This document shows, piece by piece, positions 16,883 to 26,228 of a stretch of DNA of 64,000 nt (positions within the stretch are counted from its first letter, which is position 1; every line of letters begins with the position of its first letter). Source of the stretch: Desulforegula conservatrix Mb1Pa (GTDB lineage: Bacteria > Desulfobacterota > Desulfobacteria > Desulfobacterales > Desulforegulaceae); NCBI RefSeq assembly GCF_000426225.1, contig NZ_AUEY01000006.1, positions 1 to 64,000 on the forward strand. The letters are read 5' to 3'. Made by a program: the position numbers and the translations under genes. The notes beneath the pieces are model-generated. The model searched no databases. It was not told the DNA's origin and was given only the letters and a program-made list of their open reading frames with translations.

Positions 16883-18298
16883 TCAATCAATATTATATAA
16901 TTTTATTTTAACAAGAAGGGATGGATGGCTAATTTCCAAAAGTTTAGCGGCATGAGTCCTGTTGCCGCACGATTTTTCCAGGGCTTTTTTAATAAGATAA
17001 GATTCAATTTTCTTATGGGCATCTTTAATAGAAAAAGTTAAATCATTGATAACGCCGATACTGTCATGGGCATGAGCGTTTTTATTCATATTGATGCTAA
17101 GATCAGCAAAATCATCAACAACAAGTCGTTCTCCATCTGAAAGGAGCACAGACCTTTCAATAATATTTTCAAGCTCTCTGACGTTTCCGGGCCAGTTATA
17201 AGAAGAAAGCAGATTGGTTGCCTCAGGAGTTATCCCATAACAATCCGGTTTATTAAGCCTTTCGGAGCTTTTTTTTATAAAATGGATGCAAAGATATGGA
17301 ATATCCTCTAGTCTTTCTCTTAGTGGAGGAATACTGATATTCAAAACATTCAGCCGGTAATAAAGGTCTTCCCTGAAAAGCCCTTTTGAAATATCAGACC
17401 GGAGATTTCTCGAAGTAGCTGCTATAACGCGTACATCAATTTTTTTGGATTTCACTGAACCAATAGGACGAATCTCACTTTCCTGAAGAACCCTTAAAAG
17501 CTTTACCTGTAAATTAATTGGAAGCTCTCCGATCTCATCAAGAAATATTGTCCCGCCATCAGCTTCAGCAAACAGACCCTTTTTATCATTTGAAGCCCCT
17601 GTGAATGCCCCCTTAACATGTCCAAACAATTCACTTTCAATAAGATTTTCAGGGAGTGCCCCGCAATTTACAGAAACGATTTCTTTTGCTGATCGCTTTG
17701 AAATTGAGTGAATAGCCTTTGCTACGAGTTCTTTTCCTGTCCCGCTTTCTCCGGTTAATAGAACAGAAACATCGGATTCTGCGGCCTTACCAGCTAAATA
17801 AAAAATTTTCTTCATTGCAGAACTTCTTCCAATCATGCCTGGGAATGAAGCTTCATGCTTGTATTGGTCAAGCTGTTTTTTTAGTGAATAATTCTCCTTT
17901 TTTAAAGCTTCCCTCTCCATGGCCTTTTTTAATACAAGAAGAAGTTCATCCTTACGAAATGGCTTTGAAATATAATCGTAGGCTCCCTTTTTCATCGCCT
18001 CAATGGCAATATCAATAGTCCCGTAAGCACTCATTATAATTACAGGGGTATCTTTCAAAAAAGGTCTGGCGTGATCAAGAAAAGCAATGCCATCCATTTC
18101 AGGCATTCTGATATCGCATAGAATAAAATTATAGAAAGAACCAGATTCCACCCGATGCTTTATTGCTTCAAGGCCAAGAGCGGCACTTTCAGCAAGATCT
18201 ATTTCATAATCCACCTTTAGCATAGATGAAAGCATATGCCGCATATTGGCTTCATCATCTATTATTAAAAGATTTGGCTTGGTATTATTGTCATTCAT
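16883..18298 (-). CDS. Sigma-54-dependent response regulator (NtrC/PilR-like)
   Basis: This encodes 471 residues. Residues 5-125 are a complete receiver with the acidic pair Asp14-Asp15, phosphorylatable Asp62 ([10 protein letters not shown]), the PVIIMSAYG switch region and Lys in YISKPF. Residues 145-385 are a sigma-54 AAA+ domain: GESGTGKE Walker [10 protein letters not shown] contact loop, [13 protein letters not shown] Walker B. The C-terminus is a Fis-type helix-turn-helix ([20 protein letters not shown]). The preceding gene encodes its likely kinase, 4 bp away. Its position between two minor pilin clusters suggests control of pilus genes, as PilR does for pilA in Pseudomonas, but this is inference. 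It could equally regulate remote targets. Confidence 0.93.
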   Translation of the reverse strand: MNDNNTKPNLLIIDDEANMRHMLSSMLKVDYEIDLAESAALGLEAIKHRVESGSFYNFILCDIRMPEMDGIAFLDHARPFLKDTPVIIMSAYGTIDIAIEAMKKGAYDYISKPFRKDELLLVLKKAMEREALKKENYSLKKQLDQYKHEASFPGMIGRSSAMKKIFYLAGKAAESDVSVLLTGESGTGKELVAKAIHSISKRSAKEIVSVNCGALPENLIESELFGHVKGAFTGASNDKKGLFAEADGGTIFLDEIGELPINLQVKLLRVLQESEIRPIGSVKSKKIDVRVIAATSRNLRSDISKGLFREDLYYRLNVLNISIPPLRERLEDIPYLCIHFIKKSSERLNKPDCYGITPEATNLLSSYNWPGNVRELENIIERSVLLSDGERLVVDDFADLSINMNKNAHAHDSIGVINDLTFSIKDAHKKIESYLIKKALEKSCGNRTHAAKLLEISHPSLLVKIKLYNID

Positions 18299-18302
18299 AC
18301 AT

Positions 18303-19838
18303 TCATGAGCCCTCTTTTACCAAAGGAAGAATAATCCTGAATTCAGTTCCGTGACCATCGAGAGAGTAAGCCTTAATAGATCCGCCTATGTCTTCCACTA
18401 TCATCTGTGAAACCGAAAGTCCAAGCCCGGTGCCTTTTCCCTGGGGTTTTGTTGTAAAAAACGGGTCGAAAATATTATCAAGATCATCTCCTGAAAGGCC
18501 GCAACCATTATCTATAAAAGAGACTATCATCTCGTTACAGCTACCTTCGTCCTTAATGATATTTGCTGTTGAAATCATCAAAAGCCCGGCATTTCTGTTC
18601 TCTGAATCACAAATTGCATCAGATGCATTAATTATGAGGTTCATAAAAACCTGCCTCAGCTGGTCATGATTCGCATTCACGTTATCAAAATACGCCTTAA
18701 AGTCAGTTTTTAAGTCAATATTTCCAATCGCCCTGCTTCCAGTATAGACGCTTACTAAATCTTTTATCAATTGATGAACAGATAACTCTGTTTTCACTTG
18801 ATCAGTTGGCCGTGCATAATCAAGCAGTTCTCTGATTATTAGGTCTATTCTTGTAAGTTCATCATCTGCCCTTGAGGCAAAATCGATTCTGTTTGAGTCC
18901 TCTATTTCTTCCTGCTTAAGCATTTCAAGATAACCGCTTATGATCCCTACAGGATTTCCTATTTCATGGGCCAGACCAGCTGAGAGCCTTCCTATGGACG
19001 CCATTTTCTCTGCCCTGATAATCTCCTTCTGCATTTTTTTCATATTCGTGTTGGCGGATTCAAGTTCAGTCACAGTATATTGGAGATTTTTTTTGCTTGA
19101 AGCAAGATCATCCACAATCAAATTAATTAAGGAAGACAGTTTGTCAAAATCTGATTCTGTTTCAAAGTTAAGGCCAATATCACCGATAGTTATGGCATCC
19201 ATTTTTTTAAGTATTTTATTAAGAGGTTTGGCAGTTATATTACCTATTTGATAAACTCCGACGGCAGCAAGAATAAGTGTATTTATAATAATATACATGA
19301 TTAGCAGGCACTCAATTCTTCTTTGATGCGAATAGAACTGACCTAAATCCCATATGATACCAATTGTTGCAATATGCGTCCCGTAATAATCGAATAAAGG
19401 ACCGGCCACAATCAAGAATCTCCTTTTGTCGAAAAAAAATGGGATATTAAAACCACTGGCAATAATTTCTGTGCGTTGTTTTTTCCCGATGTTGACATCC
19501 ATCATGATTTTTGACACGGGCTCTGCCGGAAATATGCGAGAGCCTAATTGGTGTCTTATTGAGTTTCTATCAATAAACTGAATCGAACATGCACCTGATG
19601 CTTTAAGATCTGCAAGTATATTTTTCCCCCAGGTGTGTTCCAGTATATTAGAATCCTTTTCACCGAATTCAACCTTCCTTACTGCAGACTCAAACAATGT
19701 TGTAAATTCTTTTACCATATAAGAAGTTAAAAGGCTTCGAAAGGAAAGGACAGAAGTAAGGGAAATAAGAAACATGCCTGAGAATAGGAGTATACTGATA
19801 TAAATCGATAACTGGGATCGGATACTTTTGAAATACAT
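18303..19838 (-). CDS. Membrane sensor histidine kinase (NtrB/PilS-like partner)
   Basis: This encodes 511 residues. Two membrane segments (about 12-35 and 180-203) enclose a periplasmic sensor of about 145 residues. A HAMP region (about 203-255) leads to a short coiled coil, then the phosphoacceptor helix with LAHEIGNPVG (His near residue 291), an N box NLIINASDA, and the G boxes FIDNGCGL and GKGTGLGLSV. It should autophosphorylate and pass phosphate to the regulator encoded immediately downstream (4-bp gap). The periplasmic domain does not match a family that I recognise, so the signal is unknown. The gene starts the transcription unit after a strong terminator that closes pilus cluster 2. 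Confidence 0.92.
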   Translation of the reverse strand: MYFKSIRSQLSIYISILLFSGMFLISLTSVLSFRSLLTSYMVKEFTTLFESAVRKVEFGEKDSNILEHTWGKNILADLKASGACSIQFIDRNSIRHQLGSRIFPAEPVSKIMMDVNIGKKQRTEIIASGFNIPFFFDKRRFLIVAGPLFDYYGTHIATIGIIWDLGQFYSHQRRIECLLIMYIIINTLILAAVGVYQIGNITAKPLNKILKKMDAITIGDIGLNFETESDFDKLSSLINLIVDDLASSKKNLQYTVTELESANTNMKKMQKEIIRAEKMASIGRLSAGLAHEIGNPVGIISGYLEMLKQEEIEDSNRIDFASRADDELTRIDLIIRELLDYARPTDQVKTELSVHQLIKDLVSVYTGSRAIGNIDLKTDFKAYFDNVNANHDQLRQVFMNLIINASDAICDSENRNAGLLMISTANIIKDEGSCNEMIVSFIDNGCGLSGDDLDNIFDPFFTTKPQGKGTGLGLSVSQMIVEDIGGSIKAYSLDGHGTEFRIILPLVKEGS

Positions 19839-19907
19839 TTTTTATCTTCTTGGATTAATGAGGTTTTTAGAAGATAATAGGTCTTTTTTTTGTCGGATTG
19901 TCAAGAT

Positions 19908-19934
19908 AAAAGGCCCCATTATCAGGGGCCTTTT
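19908..19934 (-). terminator. Rho-independent terminator of pilus cluster 2
   Basis: AAAAGGCCCC pairs with GGGGCCTTTT across a seven-base loop. On the minus strand it lies 25 bp after the small exported protein gene and is followed by more T residues. It separates cluster 2 from the two-component genes. Confidence 0.8.
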
Positions 19935-19958
19935 ATAGGTGTTGTTATATAAAAGAGT

Positions 19959-20309
19959 CTATTCTTTGAGTATCCATATGGTTACTATCTGCCTCTTGGC
20001 ATCTAGCCTGAAAGCTATCTTCATACCCGCACTTAGTTTTTCCTGGGACAGGGCTTCATCATCCGCTGTTCTTTTTTCGTATCCTGATGAAAGAAGGAAC
20101 ATCTTATCGTCCACTACTATTTGATCTTTATCAACTCTGTCTATTTTACCTGATCCGTGTATTTCAGGTGGGTGACGAACAACGGATTCATTTTTAGGTC
20201 CTTCTTTTTCAATAGCGAATGCTACTGACACAAAAAATGATAGAATAATCATAAAGAAAGCCGCGCCAAGGCTAAATTTCCTCATTGATACAGTTTTTTT
20301 GTGGTTCAT
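19959..20309 (-). CDS. Small exported protein, PilY2-like by position
   Basis: This encodes 116 residues from the ATG at 20309. A longer start at 20321 is rejected because it contains the GGAGG ribosome site, which lies correctly spaced before 20309. A signal peptide (FSLGAAFFMIILSFFVSVAF) is followed by a mature part of about 85 residues with a beta-barrel look: GSGKIDRVDKDQIVVDDKMF, LSAGMKIAFRLD, IVTIWILKE. It lies 15 bp after the pilY1 copy 2 stop codon and ends the operon. In Pseudomonas, pilY2 is a small gene downstream of pilY1, so this is a positional analogue. Sequence homology to PilY2 is not something I can claim. Cluster 1 has no counterpart. Confidence 0.7.
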   Translation of the reverse strand: MNHKKTVSMRKFSLGAAFFMIILSFFVSVAFAIEKEGPKNESVVRHPPEIHGSGKIDRVDKDQIVVDDKMFLLSSGYEKRTADDEALSQEKLSAGMKIAFRLDAKRQIVTIWILKE

Positions 20310-20324
20310 CTTAACCTCCATTTA

Positions 20325-23300
20325 TTAATATGATCTCCAGTAAAAGATTCCTTTTTTTTCAGCTTTTTCTCGTAACAAAGATATATCAGCAGTTGATGTG
20401 CTGAAAATCTTTATTTCTGAGCCATCTCCGGCATTCATAATAGCTGGAGGATAAATTAAGTTTGGATTATATACGCCAGTGGCTGAAACATATACTTTAT
20501 TCCCATCAATTGTCACTTCTACCAGATCCTGATCATCTATTTTGCCATCAGGCTTTATGTCGAGGTGACCTTTCTTTCTGCGGCCACCAGCACAGGCATC
20601 CATTTCATGAAAAATTGACTCTCCAGATGTCTGACAGAACTGGGTCTGATCAGGCTTAGGTATCGATGAAATTACAAGAGCCCCTCCTGATCTGATTATT
20701 ATATCCTGGTATACACGCTCCCCTGACTTTGGCAGGTCAAAAAACCAGCCAACGTTATTGTATTCTGTTGTCGAAGGGTTAGGTTTCTCACCAGAAGTTG
20801 AATCTGGTTCTGTCTTCCATACAGGAGTATTGTCAGAAAGAACCCTGACTATAGTTGGCTGAGTCTGTGCGACTTTTATAGGATTTCCATCTGCATCAAC
20901 TGATTCAACCTGAGTTATTGCAGAATTGAAGAATATTTCTTCCTGTTCCAATAGTGACGCCATTGGCTGATTCTTAGGTTTTTTCGTTGACCTGTCAAAT
21001 TCACCTAGATACTCACTCGGATCTGTATCATCCCCGTAATCCCAGACTCCGTAGATTGTCTGAACATCAGTAGACGCGATGTCATCTTTGGCAAGAAATT
21101 TTCCAGTTCCGAATATTACCATGTATCCTGGTAAATCAGCTTGGCAATGAAGCATAGCATCAGGCCTTGAGGTAATGGGCTGTATCTTGTTTGACGGTCC
21201 CATTGCGGTAAAAAGCGCTTTATTGTATGAAAGCCCCCATTTTGTCTCATCAGCATCTTTTATATTGAACTTCCACATATTACCCTTAAGATCCCCGGCA
21301 TACACATAATCATAATAGCCATCTCCATCCACATCCACCGGGTTAGTTGTTGAAAGTCCGTTATCCCCGCCTACACCTGCAGGAATTTTTTTCAGAACAG
21401 AACCTGTTAAAGCATCCAATATAAACAAAGCTGATCTATGGGTATTATTGGCATCTGTTGAATAGCCGTTTCCAAATATTACGACCCACCTTGGGCCTGA
21501 ACTGCCCTTGACTTTTACTATATAGGGTTTGCTGAAGGAATAGCCCATATCGGCTACATCTTCGGCACTAGTATCTTTATTCGGGAACTCCCATTTTACA
21601 ACACTATTTGCAATTTCTGCTTCAGTTTTTGAACCAAAGCCTGATACTCCGGAAATATCAAGGCAATAGATCCCTTTTCCCCCCTTGCCGAGTCCACCAA
21701 CAAGAAGAGTCTGGGAGCTGCTTATCTTTTTGGCAAATGGAGTAAGATCGACATAATATAAATGCTCATAATCAGGAACAGACAGTTCCTTTAAATTTGC
21801 AAATACATGGCTTGGTACATAGGCAAAAATCTCCTTTCCTTCGTCATCAGCTGCGACCACTTTAGTCTGACCATTACTATCCAATATTTCTTTGGTCGCG
21901 CCTGAGGCCCTGAAGGCATGAAGCATGCCGTCATTTCCGCCGACATACAAGACATTATCCTGATAGAGTGGCGCAGAATGGACAATATCACCAAGCATGC
22001 TGTGCCTTATTTCTGCCCCCTGATCATCCCGCAACACTCGCCTTCTGAACAGATTATCGCCTGTTGTTTCCCCTTGCTCGTTGGCGTAATCACCTCTTAA
22101 ATAATTCAGAATTTTGCTGGCCTTACCGCCTGTCGCAGTATCTGAATCAAGAAGTGCCAACTGCCCCGAATCTTTCAGATCAGTGCTGAAAACAAAAGGA
22201 GTTCCTGTCTTTTTCTTGGTGTCAAACGTTATAATCTTTCTGTTCGTCCACCCCTGCTCATAAAGCCTCTGGTTAGCCTGCCATAAAAATTCGCTCGATC
22301 TTCCTGTTGTAGTAATCACAGAAGCCCAAACATCACCGTTCCAATCCTTTGTCTCATAGGTGGACTGATATACTGCGCTGGTTGTGGTAAATTCCTGACC
22401 ATTTATTGCAACAGACGCTGCTGAACGTGTTTTCTTTAATATGTCAGCCGCAACCTCGTTAAAGGCCTTGATAAGTTCTTCTGGATTTTTGGCGCTCAGG
22501 AATTTGCCGTGTCCATTAACACCTGCATGCCACATATCATCAATTCTCATGGCCGTGTCAGCTTCGTTCGATGCATAATCCGGCCAATTCGGATAAATCC
22601 TGTCGGTCTCCTTGAAAGCGTAAATATCATAAGGTTCAGGATAAATGCTGTTACTTGGATTATAGTCATTAGGGTCAAGTGATCCTGTTATCCCAAAACC
22701 TACTGAATAAGTGACCATATGCTGCTTTGAATTGTTGTCAATCCCGCCTGTGGGTACATGGTTGTAAACATCCGCCGCCAAATCGTTTTTGTAATAATAC
22801 ATTGCGACATCCGCGAGCGTATTAGCCTGGGACTGGTCATTTTTAGATGGCGCAGGATATATCCTGCTGGCAGGAGTCTGGGGGTTATCCTGGTATGGAA
22901 CACCCATGTCCTTATCAGCGTCCCCTATTCCAGGAGACTGGCCGTTATCAGCCCCATCAGAAAAAATCATGACAAAATTCTGCTGGCAGTCGCCGCCGCT
23001 TCCATTATCAGCAATGGGGGAAGGGCCGAGAAGTGCAATTTCTTTTCCGTCATCCTTGTGATAATATTGCCCAATCTTTTCCAAAGCTTTTCTTAAAGGA
23101 GTGGAAGACTGGGGATGGGTATCCTGTTTGAACTCATGAATCAGCTTAAGAAGATCTGCACTTTTATTCTCTCCATTTATGTCGATTGGCAGCACACCCT
23201 GATGAATATATTCATTGATACTGAAAAGTCCTACCTTAATTCCCTTGAGTTTCGGAATTATATCGCTTATGGCTGCGGTCGCGGTAAACATTCTTCGCCT

Positions 23301-24572
23301 GTAAAACTGATACCAGTTGGCAAAATTCTGTCTCTCTTCCGTATACCCTCTGTCAACAGCCATCTTGACAGGGCCAGGAACAGGTTGACCGTTAACAAGA
23401 ATTCTCTGCCCGGTTGTATCGTCATACTGGTACTGCAAATCATCTGGCAAAGAGGATGATGAAACAGAGGTTATTTCCCCATTCTCGACCTTATTGTCAC
23501 CATCATCATTAATTTCATAGTATTTTATTACACCTGAATTTACTATGACCAAGTACGGCTTGTGAGATACATGCTTTGAGTAAAGATAGTAGTGAGCATT
23601 TGGGATACTTACCGTAACCGCTGTTGTGCTCGATACAAACTTAATGGAGTTTGCGATGGTGTACTGATCAGTGCTTTGGTCATGTCTTTCCACCTTTACA
23701 GTGCCTGAAGCACCTTCATTGAATTTGTAAGAACCAAGGCTTTGCCATCCCCTAACGCCCTGGTTCACTGTCTTTACAGCAGTACCATCTGCATGGGTTA
23801 TGGTATACTTAGCTTTTGTATCAAACTTGCCAAGTGTATTATTGGAATATTCCGTAGGTACATATATAAACACCTCATAGGTTTTGGTCGAAGGGAAAAC
23901 AGGATTATACTGGAGCCATTTACCCGACACTCCGGTTCTATAGGAAAGCTGCGTGTCAAGTGACCATGAATCAGACATTGTAACCCGCTGGGCATCAAGA
24001 TGACTTACGGTAATATTACCCGTATCCTGAACAGAAGTGTATTCTCCACTCATTGAAACGCCTGAGGCCGTATAAGTTGAATAAGGATGCGATTTGGGAT
24101 TGTCAGGATTGGCATTGGGATTGGCAATATCCGTACCATCAGCATTTTTTAAGCCAACCCAGGGTTTATATGTCATCACAGGATTGTAATAAAGATAGTT
24201 GTAACCGTACCACTGGGATTTCCAGTATAGACGGTTAGAGCCATCCAGAATATCATAACTTCCTGTCTGATAAAGATTATAATCAGCCGGATCATCGAAA
24301 ATATACCCATATGTTTTGTTTGACGTTGGTATATCAAAAAGGCCATCCTGCTCTTTTGTCATTATTTCCCAGTCCATACTTCCAGAATCATCTATTACTA
24401 TCATGAAATTTGCAGGAGCTGAGTTAAGCTGGGCATCCAGAGGAGTATCAGAAATATCAATGGCCGAAGCAGGCCACGGAAAAACGGTTAGAATTAATAG
24501 AGCTGAAAGGAGAATCCTCACCTCTCTCACGGGAAAAATATCATATTTTTTTTTCTTCTTTAAAGAGTTCAT
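20325..24572 (-). CDS. pilY1: PilY1-like type IV pilus tip adhesin, copy 2
   Basis: This encodes 1415 residues. After a basic start and a signal segment (LLSALLILTVFPWPASA), a von Willebrand A-type domain opens with the metal-binding DDSGS (61-65) and runs to about residue 700, with a long insertion of about 250 residues near its start. The C-terminal half is a PQQ-like propeller (VGGNDGMLHAFRAS, LLVGGLGKGGKGIYCLDIS). Near residue 1080 it has DVDGDGYYDYVYAGDLKG, which matches the calcium loop of Pseudomonas aeruginosa PilY1 that controls retraction. The start at 24572 has GGAGGG upstream. It is preceded by fimT-pilW-pilV-pilX genes 9 to 20 bp apart and followed by the PilY2-like gene. The predicted role is tip adhesin with calcium-dependent control. 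Confidence 0.94.
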   Translation of the reverse strand: MNSLKKKKKYDIFPVREVRILLSALLILTVFPWPASAIDISDTPLDAQLNSAPANFMIVIDDSGSMDWEIMTKEQDGLFDIPTSNKTYGYIFDDPADYNLYQTGSYDILDGSNRLYWKSQWYGYNYLYYNPVMTYKPWVGLKNADGTDIANPNANPDNPKSHPYSTYTASGVSMSGEYTSVQDTGNITVSHLDAQRVTMSDSWSLDTQLSYRTGVSGKWLQYNPVFPSTKTYEVFIYVPTEYSNNTLGKFDTKAKYTITHADGTAVKTVNQGVRGWQSLGSYKFNEGASGTVKVERHDQSTDQYTIANSIKFVSSTTAVTVSIPNAHYYLYSKHVSHKPYLVIVNSGVIKYYEINDDGDNKVENGEITSVSSSSLPDDLQYQYDDTTGQRILVNGQPVPGPVKMAVDRGYTEERQNFANWYQFYRRRMFTATAAISDIIPKLKGIKVGLFSINEYIHQGVLPIDINGENKSADLLKLIHEFKQDTHPQSSTPLRKALEKIGQYYHKDDGKEIALLGPSPIADNGSGGDCQQNFVMIFSDGADNGQSPGIGDADKDMGVPYQDNPQTPASRIYPAPSKNDQSQANTLADVAMYYYKNDLAADVYNHVPTGGIDNNSKQHMVTYSVGFGITGSLDPNDYNPSNSIYPEPYDIYAFKETDRIYPNWPDYASNEADTAMRIDDMWHAGVNGHGKFLSAKNPEELIKAFNEVAADILKKTRSAASVAINGQEFTTTSAVYQSTYETKDWNGDVWASVITTTGRSSEFLWQANQRLYEQGWTNRKIITFDTKKKTGTPFVFSTDLKDSGQLALLDSDTATGGKASKILNYLRGDYANEQGETTGDNLFRRRVLRDDQGAEIRHSMLGDIVHSAPLYQDNVLYVGGNDGMLHAFRASGATKEILDSNGQTKVVAADDEGKEIFAYVPSHVFANLKELSVPDYEHLYYVDLTPFAKKISSSQTLLVGGLGKGGKGIYCLDISGVSGFGSKTEAEIANSVVKWEFPNKDTSAEDVADMGYSFSKPYIVKVKGSSGPRWVVIFGNGYSTDANNTHRSALFILDALTGSVLKKIPAGVGGDNGLSTTNPVDVDGDGYYDYVYAGDLKGNMWKFNIKDADETKWGLSYNKALFTAMGPSNKIQPITSRPDAMLHCQADLPGYMVIFGTGKFLAKDDIASTDVQTIYGVWDYGDDTDPSEYLGEFDRSTKKPKNQPMASLLEQEEIFFNSAITQVESVDADGNPIKVAQTQPTIVRVLSDNTPVWKTEPDSTSGEKPNPSTTEYNNVGWFFDLPKSGERVYQDIIIRSGGALVISSIPKPDQTQFCQTSGESIFHEMDACAGGRRKKGHLDIKPDGKIDDQDLVEVTIDGNKVYVSATGVYNPNLIYPPAIMNAGDGSEIKIFSTSTADISLLREKAEKKGIFYWRSY

Positions 24573-24587
24573 AGTCCCTCCTTGATA

Positions 24588-25112
24588 TTAGAATCTTTTT
24601 TTAAAGCCTAATTCTACGGAATATATACCTTCAGAAGAGACGTAAACGCCTCTTATTTTGCCTTCCTTGAGAGTTGCTTCATAAGCTCCCAAAGATGTTC
24701 CCCTGGCAGCATCCCAACCAACCATTCTATATTTTAGTACATCAGCATCAGTGGATTTTAGCCTTCCTGTAGTCTTGGGAAGCGCGGTTTTAGGCAATAG
24801 TCCCCACTTGTAACCATCTTCATCATAATCTGCGTCAGATATATCATAATTAGTCAGCCAATCTTTAGTTGTTGAATTAACGTCAAGCTCAACAGGATCT
24901 GACTCGTTCTCGATAGTCTGAACAGCGGCCATTGCTGCAGATTCTGCGGCTGCTACGTGCTGAGCCTGCATGGCTGTATTTCTTACGGTCTGAAGATCAG
25001 TCACAGTAGTATTTGAAACAAGAACTCCTGATATCATGAGTATGGCAAGCATAAGTATTGCCATCGCCAGCGCATACCCTCGTTCATTACCAATTAATAT
25101 TTTCTTTATCAT
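24588..25112 (-). CDS. PilX-like minor pilin, cluster 2
   Basis: This encodes 174 residues. The leader MIKKILIGNERG is followed by YALAMAILMLAILMISGVLV. As in its cluster 1 counterpart, the mature +5 residue is not Glu (here Met), a feature shared with tip-located GspK-type pseudopilins. The DLQTVRNTAMQAQHVAAAES segment fits the PilX N-terminal domain. The head domain is about 125 residues and shows little similarity to the cluster 1 PilX. It lies 15 bp upstream of pilY1 copy 2 and 15 bp downstream of the pilV-like gene. Predicted to help present PilY1 at the pilus tip. Confidence 0.85.
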   Translation of the reverse strand: MIKKILIGNERGYALAMAILMLAILMISGVLVSNTTVTDLQTVRNTAMQAQHVAAAESAAMAAVQTIENESDPVELDVNSTTKDWLTNYDISDADYDEDGYKWGLLPKTALPKTTGRLKSTDADVLKYRMVGWDAARGTSLGAYEATLKEGKIRGVYVSSEGIYSVELGFKKRF

Positions 25113-25127
25113 CAGAATATCCTTTCA

Positions 25128-25547
25128 TTATAATCCAGATGTCGTTGTCTCGGCCCTGAGATACTCGAGCGTCACACTCTTGGCAGAACCGATCATACCT
25201 GGCCATGAAACTGTAACTGTCACAAGAGCAGTGTCGGTTGGAGAATTAGCCGGATTGTATGTCGTATTTACAACAATCGAATACTTGCCGTCAGTAGTTA
25301 CGGGAGGAGTTGTCGCTGGAGGAATTATCTTGGGCATTTTGTCATAGTCAAGCGAGAGGGCCTCATTCATGTGTTCCTGGGCTATGAATTGGGCCTCTGT
25401 CATCTCATTTGAACTTCTAAGGCTGGCACTCGTCGAATAATAAAGGGATACGACAGCAAGGGAACCAATTGAAAAAAGCCCTATTGCCACAAGTACCTCT
25501 ATCAAAGAAAAGCCTTTTTCTCTGCTATCTCTTTTATTTGCTTCCAT
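25128..25547 (-). CDS. PilV-like minor pilin, cluster 2
   Basis: This encodes 139 residues from the ATG at 25547, chosen because GGAGG lies five bases upstream and the prepilin leader then has a normal length (MEANKRDSREKG). The reading frame extends 21 codons further upstream without a ribosome site. The mature part begins FSLIEVLVAIGLFSIGSLAV with Glu at +5. The AQFIAQEHMNEALSLDYDKM segment and the terminal TVTVSWPGMIGSAKSVTLEY fit PilV. It lies 13 bp downstream of the pilW-like gene. It is predicted to be a subunit of the pilus initiation complex. Confidence 0.86.
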   Translation of the reverse strand: MEANKRDSREKGFSLIEVLVAIGLFSIGSLAVVSLYYSTSASLRSSNEMTEAQFIAQEHMNEALSLDYDKMPKIIPPATTPPVTTDGKYSIVVNTTYNPANSPTDTALVTVTVSWPGMIGSAKSVTLEYLRAETTTSGL

Positions 25548-25560
25548 TTGAACCTCCACA

Positions 25561-26220
25561 TTATCTTTGGGAATTAAAGAGAAGATTCCGGCACAGAACC
25601 ATAGATTCAAGTGTTCTCGAGACAGTCCCTGATCTTCCTGAAAGCTCCCTGACCGTCAGAATTACTCTTACTGCCCTTATGTCATTTATATTTGTTGTAG
25701 GCAGTCCCTCTGAATTCAGATACTGAAAAACTGAATCAGGGCCTGTTTCAGGCACAAGTGTTTCCGGATTGGCTTGTTTGGTTAATCCAAGATTATCAAC
25801 ATACTCCAGAATGCCATTATTAAATCTGAAAGTTTTCCTCTCAGGACGGACGTCAGAATCATCTCTTGTTCCGTTAAAATCTGTGGTTTCATCCCTGGTG
25901 TCGAATTCATATGTAAAAATTTTATCAGTCGCTGTTACCACATTAAAATTGCCTGACTCTTTGGGATCCAGCCCAGCATACTTTATTTCCTCCATCATGA
26001 AGGAAAGAGCGCTTCTTGCTTTTTGTATTACATCAGAAGTAACCTGCTGAGTAGTATACCCCCTCTGCAAGGAATCAAAAATTGTAACCATCCCAACAGA
26101 AATAATTGAAAATATAGCTATTGCTACAAGCAGCTCAATAAGTGTGAAGCCATTGGAATCTTCCAGCTTATGCCCAACTTTTAGTCGGCCAGGCTTAAAA
26201 ATAAACTTAAGATTGCTCAT
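25561..26220 (-). CDS. PilW-like minor pilin, cluster 2
   Basis: This encodes 219 residues. An unusually long leader of about 24 residues ends in DSNG, followed by FTLIELLVAIAIFSIISVGM with Glu at +5. The ARSALSFMMEEIKYAGLDPK block is the PilW signature seen also in cluster 1 (DLREVGLDPY). The head is beta-rich and, like its paralogue, ends in CRNL followed by a few residues. The two PilW proteins are thus recognisable paralogues. It lies 8 bp downstream of the fimT-like gene. Its role is minor pilin in the PilY1-carrying tip complex. Confidence 0.88.
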   Translation of the reverse strand: MSNLKFIFKPGRLKVGHKLEDSNGFTLIELLVAIAIFSIISVGMVTIFDSLQRGYTTQQVTSDVIQKARSALSFMMEEIKYAGLDPKESGNFNVVTATDKIFTYEFDTRDETTDFNGTRDDSDVRPERKTFRFNNGILEYVDNLGLTKQANPETLVPETGPDSVFQYLNSEGLPTTNINDIRAVRVILTVRELSGRSGTVSRTLESMVLCRNLLFNSQR

Positions 26221-26228
26221 GATTCCTC

